Position numbers and translations under genes: made by a program. DNA of 64,000 bases from Bacteroidota bacterium (GTDB taxonomy: Bacteria > Bacteroidota > Bacteroidia > Flavobacteriales_D > Crocinitomicaceae). Under the pieces are notes generated by a model, which saw nothing but the letters and a program-made list of their open reading frames with translations, did no database searches and was not told the DNA's origin. The stretch lies in assembly GCA_030148165.1 (NCBI GenBank), contig JASBTZ010000008.1, positions 270,241-334,240 on the forward strand, given 5' to 3'. This document shows positions 17,415-25,221 of this stretch, piece after piece; the first letter of the stretch is position 1, and every line of letters begins with the position of its first letter.

Positions 17415-18500
17415 ATGAGCGACAAACTTTACGATCATATTTTTATTGGAGCAGGACCTATTTCTATTCTGGAAGCTTTATCCAAAAAGGCGGAAGGAAA
17501 ATCTGTTTTGGTAATTGATCGAGCAGCAAGGATTGGAGGAGCGTGGGGAACAACGATTCTACCAAATGGGGAAGACGTGGAGATCGGATGTCATATTTGG
17601 TCCATTTCCAAGCCAGTATTTCGATTCATTGATAATTATCTGGAGCTCGACATGAAGCCTCTGAAACCGCAACCGGTTATTTATAAGAATGGAAAAGATA
17701 TACAGTACGACTGGAAGTCAAATGTATTAACGATGCGCAGGATGCTTACTAATCTCAAGCATGGACAATTAAAGCGTTTGATTATCGATTGGAAGTCGCC
17801 AGCATATCGCGTTGCATTCATCCCGTCTAAATACTTGTATCCGGTTAAGGGAGCCAGTACTTTCTCCAAAGCACTTGAAACTAAAGCGAGACAACATGAC
17901 CTAACAGTCTTACTGAAAACAGAAATCGAAGAAATCAGGGATCAGGGAGAGTATGTAGATATCATAACGACTGATGGTTCTAGCACACGCTGTAAAGAGG
18001 TTCACATTACTTCCGTTTCAAATGTAGGACGGTACAGTACGCCAAGCAAATCTTTCACCCCAAAGCTGAATGTATCGAATTTCATACATGTACATTTTGA
18101 ACTATCAGATGCACAAGGGAAGAAAATCTCTTATGTTCGTTGGGTTGAAGACGATGTCATTCACAGAATTAGTGACATTACAAATCAAGCTAAATCGGAT
18201 GTAGAGCGATTAATAATCGTTGGAGTTTATCAGGAGGCATATGAAAGTAGTTCAGAGGAAGAGCTTCAGAAAAGGATTATGGTCAAACTTCGCGAAAATA
18301 ATTTCATCGGTGAATCGACAGCGCTTACAAACTGGCAGTTCAATATTTTTCCGACGAACTATATGGACAGAGCAGAATTTGATTCTATTGAGGATGCATT
18401 TAATGGAAAACTAAAAATCCTGCCTTCTACCGATTTGATTTACGGAATGCACCACAGACTTAAGGATTGGAATCGATTACTTCTGAGCAGCGGCAAATAA
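17415..18500 (+). CDS. FAD-dependent oxidoreductase (NAD(P)-binding-like, amine-oxidase fold)
   Basis: A 361-residue cytosolic flavoprotein. The dinucleotide-binding motif is at the N-terminus (HIFIGAGPISILEAL, then VLVIDRAARIGGAWG). The arrangement resembles the protoporphyrinogen oxidase / amine oxidase / UDP-galactopyranose mutase superfamily. The third Gly of GxGxxG is replaced by Ser. The substrate cannot be read from the sequence. Its 3' end overlaps the convergent methyltransferase gene by 24 bp. A site resembling the arsR operator lies just upstream. Confidence 0.7.
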   Translation: MSDKLYDHIFIGAGPISILEALSKKAEGKSVLVIDRAARIGGAWGTTILPNGEDVEIGCHIWSISKPVFRFIDNYLELDMKPLKPQPVIYKNGKDIQYDWKSNVLTMRRMLTNLKHGQLKRLIIDWKSPAYRVAFIPSKYLYPVKGASTFSKALETKARQHDLTVLLKTEIEEIRDQGEYVDIITTDGSSTRCKEVHITSVSNVGRYSTPSKSFTPKLNVSNFIHVHFELSDAQGKKISYVRWVEDDVIHRISDITNQAKSDVERLIIVGVYQEAYESSSEEELQKRIMVKLRENNFIGESTALTNWQFNIFPTNYMDRAEFDSIEDAFNGKLKILPSTDLIYGMHHRLKDWNRLLLSSGK

Positions 18501-19157
18501 TATATACTTCCAACTCCCCGGAATGATCGGACTAATAGATCGATCAATGCTGCCTAAAATTCTTCTTTGTTTTTCACTTCGACCAAACGTGGCAAAAAAA
18601 CCATGAGATTTATATTCGACAACACTAAATCTATCAAGCAATTTATTTGTTTGGTGATATTTCGGATAACACCAATATCCTGACCAATTGGTAAATTTTT
18701 TCCGAACAACAGTGTGCAATTTAGTTGCCTCCAGGTTTTCCGCAAAAAGTAAATAACCTCCGGGTTTTAAAATTCTGTACAATTCGGAGATTGCTTGCTC
18801 TTGTCTTTCAATGCTTCCGAGTCCACCAATAACGGATTTAAACATCACGATGTCATACGTATTGTCCGGTGCGGAAATTTGTGTGATGTCTTCTTTTGCG
18901 TAACTGATCTTTTCAGAAAGACCATATTTCTTATGTAGCTCTTGTGTTGTTTCGGGAAATTCATTGTAATCAGTACAAACAACATCAGCTCCCTGGCTAG
19001 CCAGCCATAAAGATAAACCGCCTTCGCGCTCACCAAAGGTCATTGTTCTTTTGCCATCAAACTCTTTGATGTATCTTTTCCAGAAGGGAATGGCTTTTGA
19101 CCAATTCCTTATATCCCACTGAATGACATCATTAATGAATGAGGGTGATTTATTCAA
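18477..19157 (-). CDS. Class I SAM-dependent methyltransferase
   Basis: A 226-residue methyltransferase with a Rossmann-like SAM fold: MTFGEREGGLSLWLASQGADVVCTD is motif I with the acidic ribose-binding Asp, followed by NTYDIVMFKSVIGGLG and LYRILKPGGYLLFAEN. It lacks the cysteine pattern of arsenite methyltransferase ArsM, despite sitting next to the ars operon. The start codon is a TTG; the only in-frame ATG in the first part of the gene is at Met39, immediately before motif I, which would remove the fold's N-terminal helices. It is divergent from arsR and shares the short upstream region with it. Substrate unknown. Confidence 0.75.
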   Translation of the reverse strand: MNKSPSFINDVIQWDIRNWSKAIPFWKRYIKEFDGKRTMTFGEREGGLSLWLASQGADVVCTDYNEFPETTQELHKKYGLSEKISYAKEDITQISAPDNTYDIVMFKSVIGGLGSIERQEQAISELYRILKPGGYLLFAENLEATKLHTVVRKKFTNWSGYWCYPKYHQTNKLLDRFSVVEYKSHGFFATFGRSEKQRRILGSIDRSISPIIPGSWKYILFAAAQK

Positions 19158-19220
19158 ATTAACTGTGTTTTGTTCTAATTCCTGATTGGTAAGATATATA
19201 TTTTCATATTAGATTGAATT

Positions 19221-19236
19221 ATCGTAATATTGCGAT
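19221..19236. promoter_or_regulatory. arsR: Candidate ArsR operator
   Basis: ATCGTAATATTGCGAT is palindromic except for one pair (ATCG.AATATT.CGAT) and ends 6 bp before the arsR ATG. Size, symmetry and position fit an ArsR/SmtB-family autoregulatory operator, overlapping the likely promoter TAATATTG. Confidence 0.6.
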
Positions 19237-19242
19237 GAATTT

Positions 19243-19575
19243 ATGGGTTTAACAAAAACAGATCTCTTTACAAGCGAGCAAAATGATATGGCTTTATTAG
19301 CTAAGGCATTCGCACATCCCGCTAGAATAGCGATATTGCAATACCTGCTTAAAGCAGATGCTTGCATTAATTCGGATTTGGTTCAGGAGCTGGGATTAGC
19401 TCAGGCGACTATCAGTCAGCACTTAAAAGAATTAAAATCAGCCGGGTTGATTCAAGGCACCATAGAAGGAGTGTCCATGTCTTACTGCATTGATGGCGAA
19501 AAATGGAGTCAGGCAAAAGAAACCTTTAACGAACTATTTGATCAACATTTAGCTTGTGGAGATGATTGTTGTTAA
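19243..19575 (+). CDS. arsR: ArsR-family metalloid-responsive repressor
   Basis: A 110-residue winged-helix repressor: LLAKAFAHPARIAILQYLL, then the recognition helix AQATISQHLKELKSAGLI, then the wing. It lacks the ELCVCDL sensor of E. coli ArsR. It has a Cys in DACINSD and a C-terminal tail C105-GDD-C109-C110 that could bind As(III), as in ArsR variants with C-terminal thiols. It is the first gene of the arsenic operon, with a palindromic operator directly upstream, and so is probably autoregulated and derepressed by arsenite. Confidence 0.88.
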   Translation: MGLTKTDLFTSEQNDMALLAKAFAHPARIAILQYLLKADACINSDLVQELGLAQATISQHLKELKSAGLIQGTIEGVSMSYCIDGEKWSQAKETFNELFDQHLACGDDCC

Positions 19576-19586
19576 TTGAAATTATT

Positions 19587-20063
19587 ATGAAATTATCGGA
19601 ATTTAAAAAATCTCTATTCGGTAAGCAGCAGATTGCTTTCGAACTTCCTAATGGCAGCTTGGTACCACGTCACTTTCATGTGACAGAAGTAGGTCAGGTT
19701 AATAAAAGATTTATTGACTGTGGAGGTACTTTGCGTGATGAAAAGGTCATCAACTTTCAGCTGTGGGAGGCAAATGATTATGATCACAGGCTTCATCCGG
19801 AAAAATTATTGAATATCATAGAGCTTTCAGAGAATAAACTCAATCTGGAAGATCTGGAAATAGAGTTAGAGTATCAGGGAGATACCATTGGTAAGTATGG
19901 TTTAGAAGAAAGTGGAGACAATTATTTGCTAACATCCCTTACGACTGATTGTCTTGCAAAAGATAAGTGTGGAGTAGAGATGCCGAAACAAAAGGTTTCA
20001 TTAGCAGAGCTGGGAAAACAAAAAGAGTCATCTAATTGTACACCGGGTTCAGGTTGTTGTTAA
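19587..20063 (+). CDS. DUF6428-like protein of the ars operon, Cys-rich tail
   Basis: A 158-residue cytosolic protein; I chose the ATG at 19587, 11 bases after the arsR stop codon, over an upstream TTG. The body contains conserved-looking HFHVTEVGQVNKRFIDCGGT and FQLWEANDYDHRLHPEKL. It ends in C151-TPGSG-C157-C158, a tail similar to that of the upstream ArsR. Proteins of this kind occur in Bacteroidota ars operons, and I place it in DUF6428 from memory of the motif. Function is unknown; As(III) binding or handing-on is a reasonable guess. Confidence 0.7.
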   Translation: MKLSEFKKSLFGKQQIAFELPNGSLVPRHFHVTEVGQVNKRFIDCGGTLRDEKVINFQLWEANDYDHRLHPEKLLNIIELSENKLNLEDLEIELEYQGDTIGKYGLEESGDNYLLTSLTTDCLAKDKCGVEMPKQKVSLAELGKQKESSNCTPGSGCC

Positions 20064-21016
20064 TGAAAAGCATCTTAGGCATATTTCCCCTTATTTTTTT
20101 GTTCTCTTGCAGTGAACCTGTTCCAGTCTATGAACCAAATGATGAAGTTCAATCCACTGAGCCGTATTTGATAATTCTAGGAAATGTTCAGGATGCCGGT
20201 TCGCCCCAAGTAGGATGTGAAAAAGAATGTTGCAAGGAACTGTTCGATAATCCGGATCCTTACCGAAGAGTTGTTGCTCTTGGATTGATAGACCATAGTG
20301 CACATAAGCAATTCTTATTCGAGGCTACGCCGGATTTTCCACAACAAATGGGTCAGCTAAATGCGGCTTCAGGTATAATGGGGGCACCGGATGGCATTTT
20401 TCTCAGCCATGCCCATATCGGTCATTATAGTGGGCTCATGTATCTTGGAAAGGAGGCAATGTACGCTAAAGAAGTTCCGGTGCACGTTATGCCAGGAATG
20501 CGTGATTTCCTGATTAACAATGGTCCTTGGGATAAATTGGTTCAGAATAAGAACATCGTATTAAGACAACTCGCGCAGGATTCTTTGTTAGCTCTTACAA
20601 ATTCGATAAAGGTAGAACCTATATTAGTGCCACATCGGGATGAATACTCTGAGACCGTTGGATTTATAATCAGCGGACCGAATAAGAGGGCGCTATTCAT
20701 TCCGGACATTGATAAATGGAGTAAATGGGAGAAGGATATTATTGATCTGATAAGCGAGGTTGATTACGCGTTAATCGACGGTACATTTTACGATGGAAAT
20801 GAGCTTCCGGGTCGAGACATTAATGAAGTACCCCACCCGTTCGTTAAAGAAAGCTGTAAGCTGTTTGACACCTTACCGTTATCGGAGCGGAATAAGATCT
20901 ATTTCATTCATTTCAATCATACGAATCCCCTTTTAGATCCTACAAGTTCAGAAAGCAGGTCCATCGAACAAAATGGATATCACATTGCACGAATCAATGA
21001 GAAATTAAAGTTATAA
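20063..21016 (+). CDS. PqqB-like metallo-beta-lactamase-fold lipoprotein
   Basis: A 317-residue protein. I chose the ATG at 20063, which overlaps the preceding stop codon (TAATG), over a TTG further upstream. The signal peptide has a lipobox ending at C16 (FLFSC). The MBL-fold core shows FLSHAHIGHYSGLMYLG at about 113-129, where the usual HxHxDH is H116-A-H118-I-G120-H121, with Gly for Asp. VPHRDEYSETVGF and a late HFNHTNPLL are also visible. C52, C56 and C57 (CEKECC) give a third cysteine cluster in this operon. Its role in arsenic metabolism is unknown; co-transcription with arsC and the channel is clear. Confidence 0.75.
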   Translation: MKSILGIFPLIFLFSCSEPVPVYEPNDEVQSTEPYLIILGNVQDAGSPQVGCEKECCKELFDNPDPYRRVVALGLIDHSAHKQFLFEATPDFPQQMGQLNAASGIMGAPDGIFLSHAHIGHYSGLMYLGKEAMYAKEVPVHVMPGMRDFLINNGPWDKLVQNKNIVLRQLAQDSLLALTNSIKVEPILVPHRDEYSETVGFIISGPNKRALFIPDIDKWSKWEKDIIDLISEVDYALIDGTFYDGNELPGRDINEVPHPFVKESCKLFDTLPLSERNKIYFIHFNHTNPLLDPTSSESRSIEQNGYHIARINEKLKL

Positions 21017-21017
21017 C

Positions 21018-21620
21018 ATGATCCTCGCACCCATAAAAAACCTACTCGATTCAATGAAATACACGGTCATTCCCGATGATCGGAAAGATGCTTTACAGCC
21101 ATTGATCGAATATATCCAGGATAGAAGAATGAAAGAAGAGCCGGTACGATTGTTATTTGTTTGCACGCATAATTCTCGTAGGAGTCACCTTGCTCAGATT
21201 TGGGCCAAAGTTGCAGCTAAATACTTCGAGATTGAAATAGAATCCTATTCAGGGGGAGTTGAAGTAACTGCAATGAACGAACGGATTGCCCGTGAATTGG
21301 AATCTACCGGATTTGAACTTGGTTTCGATTCAGGATCAAATCCACATTACCAGGTAGTCTACAGCGATCCGGCTGAACCTGTCGACTGCTTTTCAAAGCT
21401 GTACGATGACAGCAGCAACCCATCGGATAACTTTGCAGCAATTATGACTTGTTCAGATGCTGATGAGAATTGTCCATTTATACCGGGAAGCGCTGCACGC
21501 ATTCCAATACGATATGAGGATCCTAAGGCATTTGACGACACACCCCTCGAAGCGGATATGTATCCAGAACGTTCGATGCAGATCGCAAATGAAATGATGT
21601 ACGTATTTTCAAAAGTTTGA
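21018..21620 (+). CDS. arsC: Thioredoxin-coupled arsenate reductase (LMW-PTP fold)
   Basis: A 200-residue enzyme of the low-molecular-weight phosphatase fold. The P-loop is C49-THNSR-R55-S. The redox pair C145 and C152 sits in CSDADENCPFIPG with the seven-residue spacing of C82/C89 in the S. aureus ArsC type. It should reduce arsenate to arsenite in the cytoplasm using thioredoxin. About 40 extra N-terminal residues precede the P-loop compared with the classical enzyme. One base separates it from the preceding gene, and it is followed by a glycerol-channel-like gene that could let the arsenite out. Confidence 0.85.
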   Translation: MILAPIKNLLDSMKYTVIPDDRKDALQPLIEYIQDRRMKEEPVRLLFVCTHNSRRSHLAQIWAKVAAKYFEIEIESYSGGVEVTAMNERIARELESTGFELGFDSGSNPHYQVVYSDPAEPVDCFSKLYDDSSNPSDNFAAIMTCSDADENCPFIPGSAARIPIRYEDPKAFDDTPLEADMYPERSMQIANEMMYVFSKV

Positions 21621-21622
21621 TA

Positions 21623-22393
21623 ATGAAAAAGGAATTAGCAGGAGAATTTTTAGGGACCTTTGTTTTGGTACTGATTGGCTTGTCCTCAATTGTCGCAGCT
21701 GAATTTAAAGGCTGGTTGAATGAATTGTGGCAGGTAGCTTTCGTTTGGGGAATAGGGGTCAGTTTAGCTATATATCTTACACGTAAGTACAGCCACTCCC
21801 ATCTTAATCCAGCTGTAAGCCTTTCTTTCTTGTTAATGAAAGAAATCAACATTAAACAGTTTTTCTATTATCTCTTTTTTCAATTTCTCGGGGCTTTCCT
21901 GGCGGGAGCTTGTTTGTATCTGATCTTTGAAAACGATATTCTTTCCTTTGAGGCAGCGAATGGAATTGCTAGGGGTGAAAGCGATTCCATTCGAAGCGCC
22001 ATGGTTTTCGGCGAATTTTATCCAAATCCTTCATTTGCAAATGAAGTAACCGTTTCCCATTTTCAAGCATTCCTAATAGAAGGATTCGGGACCTTCATTC
22101 TGGCATTGGTTATCCTTCTGCTATATCGATTAGAGTCACTGCGCAACATATTCCCCATATTCGTTGGCTTGACTGTGAGCTGTTTAATTGTTCTGTTTGC
22201 CCCATATACACAAATGGGAATTAATCCGGCACGTGATTTCGGTCCGCGACTATTTGCATTTTTGAACGGATGGGGAGAGGCAGCTTTACCGGTTCCGCAT
22301 TTAGGGCTTTTCACGGTGTATATTCTAGCTCCATTCATTGGTGCATTTTTGGCGTTTGGCGTACGGTTTCTATTGCTTAAACGAAAGAGATAA
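21623..22393 (+). CDS. Aquaglyceroporin-like channel (putative arsenite exit)
   Basis: A 256-residue MIP-family channel with six membrane segments and two half-helix motifs: N62-P-A (HLNPAVS) and N201-P-A-R-D205 (INPARDFGPR). The Asp after NPAR marks GlpF-like glycerol/metalloid channels rather than water channels. I chose the ATG at 21623, two bases after the arsC stop codon. The operon has no ArsB or Acr3 pump. As with AqpS in Sinorhizobium, reduction by ArsC followed by downhill flow of arsenite through this channel could give resistance. Confidence 0.85.
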   Translation: MKKELAGEFLGTFVLVLIGLSSIVAAEFKGWLNELWQVAFVWGIGVSLAIYLTRKYSHSHLNPAVSLSFLLMKEINIKQFFYYLFFQFLGAFLAGACLYLIFENDILSFEAANGIARGESDSIRSAMVFGEFYPNPSFANEVTVSHFQAFLIEGFGTFILALVILLLYRLESLRNIFPIFVGLTVSCLIVLFAPYTQMGINPARDFGPRLFAFLNGWGEAALPVPHLGLFTVYILAPFIGAFLAFGVRFLLLKRKR

Positions 22394-22420
22394 TATCAAC
22401 TGATAAAAAAAATGTACAAA

Positions 22421-22456
22421 GGCATTTCATACCACCAAAGAATGCCCTATTTTTAA
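22421..22456 (+). terminator. Possible terminator of the ars operon
   Basis: GGCATT (22421-22426) and AATGCC (22441-22446) form a stem with a 14-base loop followed by CTATTTTTA. The stem is short and the loop large, so the call is weak. Confidence 0.35.
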
Positions 22457-22477
22457 ACAATTAACTTAAAAACAAAA

Positions 22478-23311
22478 ATGATGAGATTAACTAAAATTAT
22501 TACTGCTTTTGCACTTATGATTGCAGCAGGAGGCGCGAATGCGCAAAGTTTCTTTGTGGAGGTAGATGCCGGGTATGGTTTTTCGAACGCTTCACAGGAG
22601 ATTGATTACAATTCAGTTACAAATGACAATGGAACGACAACCAGTTGGTCTGATGAACTGATCGCGGGATCCTTTGGAAAGGGAATAAACATGGGACTAA
22701 ACCTCGGATATATGTTTAACGAAAACTTCGGAGCCGGTTTGAATATGAATTATTTAATGGGAGCTACCTATGAGTTTAGCTATTCATACACAGCAGTAGG
22801 ATACAATAGCTCAACTACCGGGACCTATAAAGCGAACATGACCAGAATTATGCCTTCACTGATCGTCCAGGGAAGTGGCGAGATTGCGCCATATGCGAGA
22901 TTGGGTATTGTTTTGGGAATGGGCTCTAAAGTTGTTTACGACGAAGATTACAGCAATTCTAATGGCGATACCGAGAAATATATATATGAAGTAAATGAAG
23001 GTCTTGCAATGGGAACAAGTGCTGAAGTTGGTGTAAATGTAAAATTTTCAGAAAATTTATCTTTCATTGCTTGTTTGCGTGGTGTGAACATGAACTGGTC
23101 ACCAAACCATGGGGTTTTAACAACTTATAATGTTAATGGAATAGATGTTTTACCATTGTTGACAACCAGGGATAAGGAAGCTGTCTACTTAGATGAGGTA
23201 TCAGGTACAAGCCCAAGTACACCGAATGAATCTCAACCGGATGAACAATTAAGATTTTACTTGCCGTTCAGTAGCATTGGATTTAACATTGGTGTGAGAT
23301 ATACGCTTTAA
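22478..23311 (+). CDS. Outer-membrane beta-barrel protein
   Basis: A 277-residue protein with a signal peptide (TKIITAFALMIAAGGANAQ), then alternating amphipathic strands such as FFVEVDAGYGFS, GINMGLNLGYMF and NFGAGLNMNYLMG. It ends in a terminal strand SIGFNIGVRYTL closing on a hydrophobic residue, typical of OmpA-like or porin-type beta-barrels. Function is not identifiable. ATG ATG gives two equivalent starts. It is monocistronic with its own terminator. Confidence 0.8.
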   Translation: MMRLTKIITAFALMIAAGGANAQSFFVEVDAGYGFSNASQEIDYNSVTNDNGTTTSWSDELIAGSFGKGINMGLNLGYMFNENFGAGLNMNYLMGATYEFSYSYTAVGYNSSTTGTYKANMTRIMPSLIVQGSGEIAPYARLGIVLGMGSKVVYDEDYSNSNGDTEKYIYEVNEGLAMGTSAEVGVNVKFSENLSFIACLRGVNMNWSPNHGVLTTYNVNGIDVLPLLTTRDKEAVYLDEVSGTSPSTPNESQPDEQLRFYLPFSSIGFNIGVRYTL

Positions 23312-23334
23312 ATATTTCGGGAATCTGGAATTGA

Positions 23335-23364
23335 GGGACTGCCAGCGCAGTCCCTTTTCATTTT
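23335..23364 (+). terminator. Terminator of the beta-barrel protein gene
   Basis: GGGACTGC, loop CAGC and GCAGTCCC form a perfect 8-bp stem followed by TTTTCATTTT. Confidence 0.85.
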
Positions 23365-23374
23365 CCACGATAAA

Positions 23375-23920
23375 ATGTACTTTAATGCTATGATCGAAAT
23401 TTCTGAAGGCAATACAAATAATTATCTGGTACATGGCTTTTTCACGACACTTGCGTCAGTTATTCTACTGGTGTTTTCGGCACAGATTACGGTATTCCTG
23501 GTGATTCCGGCAGCCATAGTCCTCGCTATCGGGATATCATTGTTTACGGCATCAAATGGATTACAAATTGACCCATCCAAGTCAGTTTATAGGAAGTTTG
23601 GTAAAATTGGATATGTACAGTTTGGTGATTGGAAACCGCTAATAGAACCTGTAAAAGTCTACTTAAAAATGCATGCAGAAAATGAGCATCGAGGAATGGC
23701 TCCGTTGTTAGGGAAAGCAGCAGCGCTTAGCACAAAAACAATTACCTATGATATCGAGATACGCGATGCCTTAGGAGAACAACAGATAATTTATGACTTT
23801 CTTGATTACAACCAAGCGAAGCAAGCTCTTAAAGCCATAGGAGAAACATTTGAAATTCCTGTTAGCAATAAAGTTGCTGAGAAGCTTGCGGAAAACCGTA
23901 GTAAGCGAAGAAGGCGATAG
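23375..23920 (+). CDS. Small inner-membrane protein of unknown function
   Basis: A 181-residue protein with two adjacent hydrophobic helices near residues 20-60 (FFTTLASVILLVFSA; VFLVIPAAIVLAIGI). A soluble C-terminal domain of mixed structure ends in a basic NRSKRRRR tail. The layout resembles small PH-like membrane proteins, but I do not recognise it. An alternative start is Met6. It ends 3 bp from the convergent esterase gene. Confidence 0.65.
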   Translation: MYFNAMIEISEGNTNNYLVHGFFTTLASVILLVFSAQITVFLVIPAAIVLAIGISLFTASNGLQIDPSKSVYRKFGKIGYVQFGDWKPLIEPVKVYLKMHAENEHRGMAPLLGKAAALSTKTITYDIEIRDALGEQQIIYDFLDYNQAKQALKAIGETFEIPVSNKVAEKLAENRSKRRRR

Positions 23921-23923
23921 ATT

Positions 23924-25210
23924 TTACTCCCGCACAAGTTTAAATTGAATTACTTCTGTTTCAGAAGAAATCACCCCTAGGTAAATTCCCGAACTCCAAT
24001 TCGAAATATCCAATTGATTACTGAGTCCACTCAAATTCTTGTTGTAAACCAACTCACCAGTTGTTGAATATATAGCCAGATTAAAGTCCTTTTCTAAAGA
24101 AGTTGCTATTGTTAGATTATGATCTGTCGGATTCGGATATACCGAAAAGCCAGCTTCCTTAAGTTCATCAACTTCCAACCCACAATAGAACAATTGATAC
24201 AGGTTCGCATTTTCCAGTGGTGAGTTCGCAGGTTGCAGTGGTGTTTCAGAACAACCTAATTGCTCCACCAGGAAGTCACGCACGAAATTTATAGTGGTGT
24301 CCATGTAAGCGGAACTACTGACATACGGTGCGTGATTAGCACCATAATGAGTGTACAGTTTACTTGTAACGCCCACAGCCATTGCCTGTTCGTGTATCAT
24401 ACGACTTCCATCCATCCATATCACACTGAATCCTGATACGCTGGCAACACCTCGGTTATAAGGTACAGTACCGTCGACATTTCCATGCAATGAACACACT
24501 GGAACATCACCGGCTTCCATCCAGCCATAGCTAGCTAATGCACCCGATAAGTTAATAGCACCGGCGACATCGGATGAATATCCCGGATTACCGCTGGTAC
24601 CTTCAATACCACCCATTGTGTTCAATTCTGAAATGGAGATATAAGGTTCTACCTCACATTCCTGATCGAGATATGCCAGATGCACTGCTGTTATCGCTCC
24701 GGCTGAGCTTCCACCCACATAAATCCTGGTGGTATCAATTCTATAGGTGTTCGAGGTGGCAGCATCCTGATAGAAGAATCGGGTAGCGGCCTTCATATCC
24801 TGAAATGCTCGTACAACCGCTTTGACCGCATTCACAGAATCAATGGGCCACATTCCTACGCGATAATCTATCGATGCGCAAACAAATCCTTTCTTTGCGA
24901 ATGCGTCTGCCAAAGCAACAACATCAGGGTCCGTTTTACTACCTCCAATGAAACTCCCTCCATGTGCCCAGATAATTAATGGTCTTGCTACCATGACATC
25001 TCCCGTTGGTTCATAGATGTCCATGTTGAGTATGGTGTTGTTACCAATAAAATCGATGTTTTGGCCGAAGTTAACGCCACTTGTTACCGTTACGTTCGCG
25101 AATACGTCGCTTGCAAATCGACCTGTATCACAAGGTGTTTGTGCAATTAAAGCCAGTGGCAATAAAGCCAGCAGGCCTGATAAAATCTGTTTTTTGATGG
25201 GTAGTAGCAT
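23924..25210 (-). CDS. Secreted alpha/beta-hydrolase (esterase) with T9SS domain
   Basis: A 428-residue protein with a signal peptide, a carboxylesterase-like domain and a type A T9SS sorting domain from about 355 (FSVYPNPTDHN). Catalytic features are the oxyanion motif HGGSF at 83-87, the nucleophile elbow GGSSAG with S169, a likely acid D246 (GNVDGTVPY) and H293 (GANHAPY). It should hydrolyse esters at the cell surface or outside the cell. It is 11 bp downstream of the SGNH-like lipoprotein and FadL genes, suggesting a lipid or ester uptake operon. Confidence 0.87.
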   Translation of the reverse strand: MLLPIKKQILSGLLALLPLALIAQTPCDTGRFASDVFANVTVTSGVNFGQNIDFIGNNTILNMDIYEPTGDVMVARPLIIWAHGGSFIGGSKTDPDVVALADAFAKKGFVCASIDYRVGMWPIDSVNAVKAVVRAFQDMKAATRFFYQDAATSNTYRIDTTRIYVGGSSAGAITAVHLAYLDQECEVEPYISISELNTMGGIEGTSGNPGYSSDVAGAINLSGALASYGWMEAGDVPVCSLHGNVDGTVPYNRGVASVSGFSVIWMDGSRMIHEQAMAVGVTSKLYTHYGANHAPYVSSSAYMDTTINFVRDFLVEQLGCSETPLQPANSPLENANLYQLFYCGLEVDELKEAGFSVYPNPTDHNLTIATSLEKDFNLAIYSTTGELVYNKNLSGLSNQLDISNWSSGIYLGVISSETEVIQFKLVRE

Positions 25211-25221
25211 GTTTTGTAGTT

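Noticed and set aside
18477..19157. Methyltransferase next to the ars operon as arsenite methyltransferase ArsM
   Set aside because: The conserved ArsM cysteines are absent; only a generic SAM fold is visible.
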